A DNA stretch of 5,881 bases from RYN-124 sp046262175. Its GTDB lineage: Bacteria > Actinomycetota > Actinomycetes > Mycobacteriales > SCTD01. Below the pieces are notes generated by a model, which saw only the letters and a list, made by a program, of their open reading frames with translations, ran no database searches and was not told the origin of the DNA. The position numbers were made by a program, and so were the translations under genes. The stretch covers positions 1-5,881 of the forward strand of contig JBHENF010000160.1 in the NCBI GenBank assembly GCA_046262175.1, given 5' to 3'. Below are positions 1-4,539 of the stretch, piece by piece; within the stretch, counting starts at the first letter, position 1, and each line of letters starts with the position of its first letter.

Positions 1-393
1 GTCCCTGCCGCCCAGCCCGTCGCCCGCCCGCTCGCTGAGCACCGCTCGCGCCGCCCGCCGCCCAGCCGCCGCGCCCTTCCTGTCCAGGCCCCCGGGCAGC
101 GCCCGGTCCAGCTGCGTGCGGCGCGCCGGGACCAGGCGCACGAGCACGTCGTGCACCGCGACCGCCGTGGCCGCGTCGACGAAGGCAGCCTTGGAGTGTC
201 CGCTCGTCCCCCGGTCGGCGGCCCACCAGGCCAGCGCCCACGTCCGAGCAGCCAGCGGATCAGCCGGGGGGCCCGCCGCCTGGACCGCCGCGTTCGTCTG
301 CTCGAACCACCGCGACACGACGTCGTCGCCGCTTGTCGGGGTGCAGCCGAGCAGCGGCATCGCCAGAGCGAGCAGGACCAGCAGCAGCCTCAT
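1..393 (-). CDS. Lipoprotein, N-terminus of a vanadium haloperoxidase/PAP2-like protein (partial)
   Basis: This minus-strand frame is open for 131 codons from ATG at 393–391 to the left edge, so the C-terminus is missing. The first 17 residues are a bacterial lipoprotein signal (MRLLLVLLALAMPLLGC): one Arg, a Leu-rich core and an LLGC lipobox with the lipidated Cys at 17. A Thr/Ser/Asp linker follows, then an Ala-rich helical region. Its segments resemble, from memory, the helical N-terminal part of vanadium-dependent haloperoxidase/PAP2-superfamily proteins: PLAARTWALAWWA at about 47–59, then AVAVHDVLVRLVPARRTQLD at about 87–106, then a GRRAARAVLSERAGDG stretch near the edge. The catalytic Lys/Arg/His residues of that family lie further C-terminal and are not in the window, so activity cannot be judged. 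About 92% of codons end in G or C, as expected for real coding. The start overlaps the stop of the upstream small gene (ATGA), suggesting translational coupling. It could instead be an unrelated helical lipoprotein. Confidence 0.66.
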   Translation of the reverse strand, partial: MRLLLVLLALAMPLLGCTPTSGDDVVSRWFEQTNAAVQAAGPPADPLAARTWALAWWAADRGTSGHSKAAFVDAATAVAVHDVLVRLVPARRTQLDRALPGGLDRKGAAAGRRAARAVLSERAGDGLGGRD

Positions 394-611
394 CGCCGGG
401 AGCGCAGTCGCGCCGGGACGAGCTCGGCCAGCGTCGGCGGGAACAGCGTCCGCCAGCCGCCTGGCGGAGGCGTCCGGCCCCAGCGCCACCACCGCAGCAG
501 AGCCTGGACGTACAGGCAGACCGGCCGCCCCAGGCCGACCGTCAGCATCATCGTGAGCGGCACGACGAAGCCTCGGTGCGGGCGCAGCGGGACGACCCCG
601 ACCCTCGCCAC
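390..611 (-). CDS. Small hypothetical protein, probably membrane-associated (73 aa)
   Basis: I do not recognise a family. The product has a basic N-terminus, a hydrophobic stretch at about residues 15–35 (beginning GFVVPLTMMLTVGLG), a Trp/Arg cluster (LLRWWRWGR) at about 37–45, a Gly/Pro turn, and an Arg-rich C-terminal end. This would suit a small inner-membrane or peripheral protein. I chose GTG at 611–609 because GGAGG lies 5 nt upstream of it. An in-frame ATG at 647–645 would add 12 residues but would overlap the hemL start, and those extra codons have poorer third-position GC. From the GTG onward about 93% of codons end in G or C. The stop shares bases with the ATG of the lipoprotein gene (ATGA), which makes co-translation likely and is the best argument that the gene is real. 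Confidence 0.55.
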   Translation of the reverse strand: MARVGVVPLRPHRGFVVPLTMMLTVGLGRPVCLYVQALLRWWRWGRTPPPGGWRTLFPPTLAELVPARLRSRR

Positions 612-616
612 GACGA

Positions 617-621
617 CCTCC
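617..621 (-). promoter_or_regulatory. Ribosome binding site deciding the GTG start of the small minus-strand gene
   Basis: The minus strand reads GGAGG followed by 5 nt and then GTG at 611–609. This is a near-consensus Shine–Dalgarno at workable spacing. It favours the 73-residue form over the longer ATG form starting at 647. Confidence 0.5.
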
Positions 622-645
622 GCTGATGCAGGCAGGATGGCCGGC

Positions 646-1992
646 ATGACCTATCCGTACGACGCCCCAGCGTCGCAGGCGCTGTTCGACCGCGCGAGCC
701 AGGTCATCCCCGGCGGCGTCAACTCGCCGGTCCGTGCGTTCCGCGCGGTCGGCGGCACGCCCCGGTTCATGGTCTCCGGCCGCGGTCCTTACCTCACTGA
801 CGCCGACGGCCGCGAGTACGTCGACCTCGTCTGCTCCTGGGGGCCGATGATCCTCGGTCACGCCCACCCGGCGGTCGTCGAGGCCCTGCAGCGGGCGGCA
901 TCGCGCGGGACGTCGTACGGCACGCCGAGCCCGGGCGAGGTCGAGCTGGCCGAGCAGATCGTGGCGCGCGTCGCGCCGGTCGAGCAGGTCCGTCTGGTCA
1001 ACAGCGGCACCGAGGCGACCATGAGCGCGCTGCGGCTCGCACGTGGCTTCACCGGTCGCAGCAAGGTCGTGAAGTTCGCCGGCTGCTACCACGGGCACGT
1101 CGATGCGCTGCTCGCCAGCGCCGGGTCCGGCGTCGTCACCTTCGGCCTGCCCGACACCCCCGGCGTCACCGGAGCGAGCGCCGCCGACACGATCGTCCTG
1201 CCGTACAACGACCTCGAGCTCGTCCGCGCCGCGTTCGAGGAGGCGGGCGAGCAGATCGCCTGCGTCATCACGGAGGCGGCCGCCGCCAACATGGGCGTGG
1301 TCCCGCCGCTGCCGGGGTTCAACGCCGGCGTGCAGGCCCTGTGCGAGCAGTACGGCGCGCTGTTCATCAGCGACGAGGTGATGACCGGCTTCCGCGTGAG
1401 CGCGGCCGGCTGGTACGGCGTCGAGGGCGTGCCGGCCGACCTGTTCACGTTCGGCAAGGTGATGGGCGGCGGACTGCCGGCAGCTGCGTTCGGCGGTCGC
1501 TCGGACGTCATGGCGCACCTCGCCCCGGCCGGGCCGGTCTACCAGGCGGGAACGCTGTCGGGGAACCCGCTCGCCGTCGCCGCCGGGCTCACGCAGCTGC
1601 AGCACTGCACGCCCGACGTCTACGCCCACGTCGACGCCACGGCCGCGTCGGTCGCGCGGCTGGCCAGCGAGGCGCTCGAGAAGGAGGGTGTAGCGCACCG
1701 CGTCAACACGGCGGGCAGTCTGTTCAGCATCTTCTTCTGCGACCATGCCGTCGTCGACTACACGACCGCCACGCAGCAGAACGTCCTGCGCTACAAGGCT
1801 TTCTTCCACGAGATGCTGGCCCGCGGCGTCTACCTGCCGCCCTCTGCGTACGAGGCATGGTTCGTCGGTGCCGCCCACGACGACGCCGCCGTGCAGCGCA
1901 TTGCCGAGGCTCTCCCGTACGCCGCCCGCGCCGCCGCCGAGGTGCGCGCGCCGGAGCTTGTCGCCCCGCCGACCGCCGAGGACCGCGCATGA
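646..1992 (+). CDS. hemL: Glutamate-1-semialdehyde 2,1-aminomutase
   Basis: This cytoplasmic PLP enzyme isomerises glutamate-1-semialdehyde to 5-aminolevulinate, the last step of the tRNA-Glu (C5) route into haem. The 448-residue protein is close to the usual family length and collinear with it. Visible landmarks are IPGGVNSPVRAF at 21–32, the PLP-phosphate loop NSGTEA at 119–124, CYHGH at 147–151, EAAAANMGVVPP at 210–221 (the version I associate with Actinomycetota rather than the EPVAGN form of E. coli), ISDEVMTGFR with cofactor-binding Asp243, FTFGKVMGGGLP with Schiff-base Lys271, and AGTLSGNP at 301–308. ATG 646 was chosen because the family begins about 20 residues before IPGGVNSPVR and AGG lies 9 nt upstream. 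ATG 637 in the same frame would add three residues. The Ala/Pro-rich tail after about 425 looks dispensable. Its stop overlaps the next gene (ATGA), and it leads a same-strand run into cytochrome c maturation genes. No clear promoter is visible in the 34-nt divergent gap. Confidence 0.96.
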   Translation: MTYPYDAPASQALFDRASQVIPGGVNSPVRAFRAVGGTPRFMVSGRGPYLTDADGREYVDLVCSWGPMILGHAHPAVVEALQRAASRGTSYGTPSPGEVELAEQIVARVAPVEQVRLVNSGTEATMSALRLARGFTGRSKVVKFAGCYHGHVDALLASAGSGVVTFGLPDTPGVTGASAADTIVLPYNDLELVRAAFEEAGEQIACVITEAAAANMGVVPPLPGFNAGVQALCEQYGALFISDEVMTGFRVSAAGWYGVEGVPADLFTFGKVMGGGLPAAAFGGRSDVMAHLAPAGPVYQAGTLSGNPLAVAAGLTQLQHCTPDVYAHVDATAASVARLASEALEKEGVAHRVNTAGSLFSIFFCDHAVVDYTTATQQNVLRYKAFFHEMLARGVYLPPSAYEAWFVGAAHDDAAVQRIAEALPYAARAAAEVRAPELVAPPTAEDRA

Positions 1993-2615
1993 AGACGACC
2001 GTCCACTTCCTGCGCCACGGCGAGGTGCACAACCCCGACCGGATCCTGTACGGCCGGCTGCCGAACTTCCGGCTGTCCGACGACGGGCAACAGATGGCGC
2101 GCGACGCGGCCGAGGCGCTGCGCGGTCGCGACGTCGTCGCCGTCGTGTCGTCGCCGCTGCAGCGCGCACAGGAGACAGCCCGCCCGATCGCCGACGTCTT
2201 CGGGCTGCAGATCTCGACGGACGACCGCCTGATCGAGGCAACCAACGTGTTCGAGGGCGAGAAGGCGCTCGAGGACGGCGCGTGGAAGGCGCCGAAGAAC
2301 TGGAAGCACCTGCGCAACCCGATGACACCTTCGTGGGGCGAGCCCTTTACCGAGCTCGCGCACCGGATGTACGCCGCCGCCGAGGACGTGCGCGACGAGG
2401 CGGCCGGACATGAGGCTGTGTGCGTCAGCCACCAGGCGCCGATCTGGACGCTGCGCCGCTACGCCGAGGGGCGCCGGCTGTGGCACCGCCCCGACCAGCG
2501 GCAGTGCGGCCTCGCGTCGCTGACGTCCCTGACCTGGGAGGACGAGCGGCTCGTGCACGTGACCTACAGCGAGCCCGCCGGTGCCGCCAGCAGAAGGCCC
2601 GGCTACGGCGCATGA
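1989..2615 (+). CDS. Histidine phosphatase superfamily protein (phosphoglycerate mutase-like)
   Basis: This 208-residue enzyme belongs to the histidine phosphatase (PGAM-like) superfamily. It carries the phospho-accepting motif LRHGE with Arg9 and His10, SSPLQRAQET with Arg59, a probable acid residue in LIEA (Glu83), and the second catalytic His148 in CVSHQAP. It is shorter than the glycolytic cofactor-dependent mutase (about 250 aa), so it is more likely a phosphatase of unknown substrate than a true mutase. The central part is unusually Trp/Lys-rich (about 94–116), and no signal peptide is visible, so it should be cytoplasmic. Its ATG overlaps the hemL stop by ATGA, with GAGGA 6 nt upstream, indicating tight co-expression. 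The same neighbour follows hemL in Mycobacterium tuberculosis (Rv0525), so the linkage is conserved although its role in haem or cytochrome formation is not established. Confidence 0.9.
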   Translation: MKTTVHFLRHGEVHNPDRILYGRLPNFRLSDDGQQMARDAAEALRGRDVVAVVSSPLQRAQETARPIADVFGLQISTDDRLIEATNVFEGEKALEDGAWKAPKNWKHLRNPMTPSWGEPFTELAHRMYAAAEDVRDEAAGHEAVCVSHQAPIWTLRRYAEGRRLWHRPDQRQCGLASLTSLTWEDERLVHVTYSEPAGAASRRPGYGA

Positions 2616-3118
2616 CCGCCACCGTCACCTTGCGCGGGCTGACGCGCGACGACGTCGCCGTCATGGCCGGCTGGACCGACCGGGAGAGCTGGCCCGACGT
2701 CAACGAGCTCCCGTGGACCGGCCGGACGGTCGAGCAGGCGCTGGCGCGCTGGGACGCCCGGACCCCCGGCGGCGACGACGTGCGCTTCGGCGTCGAGGCC
2801 GAGGGGCGGCTCGTCGGCTCCGTCAGCCTGTGGAAGGTCGACACGTACAACAGCAACGCGCACCTCGGGATCGAGCTGGCCCCGCAGGAGCGGGGCAAGG
2901 GCTACGGCAGCGCCGCCTGCCGCGCGATCGTCGAGTACGCCTTCGTCGACCGCGGGCTGCACCGGGTGCAGCTCGAGGTGCTCGCCACGAACGAGCGGGC
3001 CGTCAGGGCCTACCTCGCCGCGGGGTTCGTGGAGGAGGGCCGGCTGCGCGAGTCGGCGTGGCTGCGCGGCCGCTTCGTCGACAAGATCATCATGTCGGTG
3101 CTCAACCCGAACCGGTAG
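2612..3118 (+). CDS. GNAT family N-acetyltransferase (RimJ/RimL-like)
   Basis: This 168-residue, single-domain, acetyl-CoA-dependent transferase shows the GNAT order. An N-terminal strand and helices come first (TLRGLTRDDVAVMAGW). The central strand GVEAEGRLVGSVSLW at 60–74 follows. Motif A comes next, with HLGIELAPQERGKGYGS at 84–100, where RGKGYG holds the CoA pyrophosphate. The C-terminal strand/helix RVQLEVLATNERAVRAYLAA at 118–137 leads into GFVEEGRLRE. This layout is nearest to the RimJ/RimL-type branch acting on protein N-termini, amino acids or small amines, but the substrate cannot be read from sequence. The ATG overlaps the phosphatase stop (ATGA), so translation is probably coupled. 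AGAAGG lies about 14 nt upstream, too far to be a good ribosome site by itself. The gene is not part of the hemL–phosphatase–resA order I know from mycobacteria, so it looks like an accessory member. Codon use matches its neighbours. Confidence 0.9.
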   Translation: MTATVTLRGLTRDDVAVMAGWTDRESWPDVNELPWTGRTVEQALARWDARTPGGDDVRFGVEAEGRLVGSVSLWKVDTYNSNAHLGIELAPQERGKGYGSAACRAIVEYAFVDRGLHRVQLEVLATNERAVRAYLAAGFVEEGRLRESAWLRGRFVDKIIMSVLNPNR

Positions 3119-3139
3119 GCGGCCCGCGGGTACGTCGCC

Positions 3140-3145
3140 GATACT
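3140..3145 (+). promoter_or_regulatory. Candidate -10 element for a leaderless resA transcript
   Basis: The hexamer GATACT resembles an actinobacterial -10 (TANNNT-like; only the first base departs from that pattern). If its last base is -7, position +1 is the G of the GTG at 3152, giving an mRNA with no 5' leader. No convincing -35 is visible, which is common in this group. It lies in the only gap longer than 3 nt in the plus-strand run, which makes an internal promoter plausible. This is an inference from spacing. Confidence 0.4.
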
Positions 3146-3151
3146 GGAGGC

Positions 3152-3724
3152 GTGGTCCGGTACGCGCTGCTGACGGCTGCGCTCTGCGCTGCCCTCACCG
3201 GCTGCGCCGGCACCTCCGCGGTCAGCGACGGGTCGGGCGGTCCGCAGCTGCGGACGCTCGGCCAGAGCAGCACCGGCCTGCTCCGCGTGGCGGATCGGCT
3301 GCCGGCGCCGGCCCTTCGCGGCGAGACCCTGGACGGTCAGCCCCTCGACGTCGCCGACTACCGCGGCAAGGTCGTCGTCCTGAACTTCTGGGCGTCCTGG
3401 TGCCCGCCGTGCCGCGCCGAGTCGCCCAACCTGGTCAAGGTCGCCAACGACACCAAGCCTCTGGGCGTCGAGTTCGTCGGCGTCAACGTCAAGAACGAGC
3501 GCAGCGCGGCGCTCCGCTTCGACGAGGTGCACGGCGTCCCGTACCCGTCGCTGTACGACGAGCCCGGCGTCCTGCTGACGCGCTTCCGCAAGCTGGTGCC
3601 GCAGAGTCCGCCGAGCACGCTGCTGCTGGACCGGCAGGGCCGCATCGCCGGGCTGTTCGTCGGCGGCCTGACCGAGGCGGAGCTGTCCGCCCCGGTGCAG
3701 GTGCTCGCCGGCGAGAAGGCCTAG
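3152..3724 (+). CDS. resA: ResA/TlpA-type thiol-disulfide oxidoreductase lipoprotein
   Basis: This extracytoplasmic thioredoxin-fold protein probably reduces the haem-binding cysteines of apocytochrome c, using electrons from CcdA. The 190-residue protein begins with a short lipoprotein signal ending in lipobox LTGC, with Cys18 as anchor. A linker leads to an AhpC/TSA-Redoxin domain from about residue 50: PAPALRGETLDGQPL, then RGKVVVLNFWASWCPPCRAE with the active-site pair Cys84 and Cys87. Further on are FVGVNVKNER and the probable cis-Pro loop SPPST at 152–156 before LLLD. Full domain length is present. The GTG at 3152 is needed to give the signal peptide its basic residue. GGAGG lies only 1 nt before it, too close to act as a normal ribosome site, so initiation may be leaderless. 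It is 2 nt upstream of ccdA, its expected electron donor. The active site is CPPC rather than the CEPC of Bacillus ResA, so TlpA-like is an equally fair name. Confidence 0.88.
   Translation: MVRYALLTAALCAALTGCAGTSAVSDGSGGPQLRTLGQSSTGLLRVADRLPAPALRGETLDGQPLDVADYRGKVVVLNFWASWCPPCRAESPNLVKVANDTKPLGVEFVGVNVKNERSAALRFDEVHGVPYPSLYDEPGVLLTRFRKLVPQSPPSTLLLDRQGRIAGLFVGGLTEAELSAPVQVLAGEKA
3712..3719 (+). promoter_or_regulatory. Ribosome binding site for ccdA
   Basis: GAGAAGG at 3713–3719 lies inside the last codons of the ResA-like gene, 7 nt before the GTG at 3727. It is a good Shine–Dalgarno and fixes the ccdA start 2 nt after the previous stop. An upstream-extended reading frame exists but is overlapped by two real genes in other frames. 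Confidence 0.5.
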
Positions 3725-3726
3725 CC

Positions 3727-4536
3727 GTGGGGCTCGTCGACACCTTCACAGCAGCGGTCACCGACGGACCGCTGCTGCTCGGCGCGCTGTTCGCCGCAGC
3801 GGCCGGGTTCGTGTCGTTCCTGTCGCCGTGCTGCCTGCCGCTCGTGCCCGGCTACCTGTCGTTCGTCACCGGTCTCGCCGGCGCCGACCTGGGCGATCCG
3901 CGCCCGGTTGCGCGCGCGGAGGGCGACCTACTGGTGGCGACCGCACCGGCCCGAGTGCAGCGCGGCCGGGTGCTGCTCGGCAGCGTGCTGTTCGTCCTCG
4001 GCTTCAGCGCGGTGTTCGTCAGCGAGGGGCTGCTGTTCGGCAGCCTCGGCTCGCTGCTGATCGAGCACAGGAACGTCGTCGAGCCGGTGCTCGGCGTGTT
4101 CACCATCGTCATGGGGCTCGCCTTCCTCGACCTCCTGCCGGGACTGCGCCGGCAGGTGCGGATCTCGCGCCTCCCCGCCGTCGGCATCGCCGGTGCTCCG
4201 CTGCTCGGCGTCGTCTTCGGCATCGGGTGGACGCCCTGCCTCGGCCCGACCCTGGCGGCCGTGCAGGCCCTTGCGTTCACGCAGGGCACGGCCGGCCGCG
4301 GCGCCGCCCTGACCTTCGCCTACTGCCTCGGGCTCGGCATCCCGTTCATCCTGACCGGGCTCGCCTTCCGCCGGGCCCTCGGCGCCTTCGCGGTGGTGAA
4401 GCAGCACTACCGCGTCGTGACGTACGTCGGCGGCGGGATGCTCGTGCTCGTCGGCGTCCTGCTGGTGACCGGCCTGTGGGGCTCGCTGACGATCCAGCTG
4501 CGGGGCTTCATCGGCGGCTTCACGACGGCGGTCTAG
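3727..4536 (+). CDS. ccdA: Cytochrome c biogenesis protein CcdA
   Basis: CcdA is a polytopic inner-membrane protein of the DsbD/CcdA family that carries reducing equivalents from cytoplasmic thioredoxin to extracytoplasmic thiol proteins such as the adjacent ResA-like lipoprotein. The 269-residue product has about six hydrophobic segments (about 16–47, 83–107, 117–137, 152–181, 192–214 and 231–251), the usual CcdA topology. Both redox motifs are present: SPCCLPLVPGY with Cys35 (and an extra Cys36) in the first helix, and GWTPCLGPTL with Cys171 in the fourth. A charged cytoplasmic loop at about 52–82 separates the first two helices. The GTG start is supported by a GAGAAGG sequence 7 nt upstream. 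It sits 2 nt after resA and 3 nt before resB, consistent with one System II maturation unit. I see no frameshift or missing motif. Confidence 0.94.
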   Translation: MGLVDTFTAAVTDGPLLLGALFAAAAGFVSFLSPCCLPLVPGYLSFVTGLAGADLGDPRPVARAEGDLLVATAPARVQRGRVLLGSVLFVLGFSAVFVSEGLLFGSLGSLLIEHRNVVEPVLGVFTIVMGLAFLDLLPGLRRQVRISRLPAVGIAGAPLLGVVFGIGWTPCLGPTLAAVQALAFTQGTAGRGAALTFAYCLGLGIPFILTGLAFRRALGAFAVVKQHYRVVTYVGGGMLVLVGVLLVTGLWGSLTIQLRGFIGGFTTAV

Positions 4537-4539
4537 ACC

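Noticed and set aside
116..626. Plus-strand frames at 116–556 and 333–626
   Set aside because: Low-complexity Ala/Arg/Ser products without recognisable domains. They lie antisense to the lipoprotein and small membrane protein genes.
151..645. Upstream extension of the hemL frame to 613 residues
   Set aside because: The added 165 residues are Arg/Gly-rich with no family counterpart and lie opposite two minus-strand genes with better codon use. HemL homology begins around 646.
1341..1988. Long N-terminal extension of the histidine phosphatase frame
   Set aside because: The extension is an Arg-rich out-of-frame reading of hemL. The LRHGE motif lies 9 residues after ATG 1989, as expected for a true start.
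3123..3130. Perfect 8-bp palindrome CCCGCGGG before the ResA-like gene, considered as an operator or terminator
   Set aside because: It does not extend beyond 8 bp, has no T-run, and palindromes of this size are expected by chance at this GC content.
2581..3726. Apparent fusion of about 380 residues to the N-terminus of CcdA
   Set aside because: It is an Arg-rich shadow of the GNAT and ResA-like genes read in another frame. The CcdA start at 3727 has its own ribosome site.
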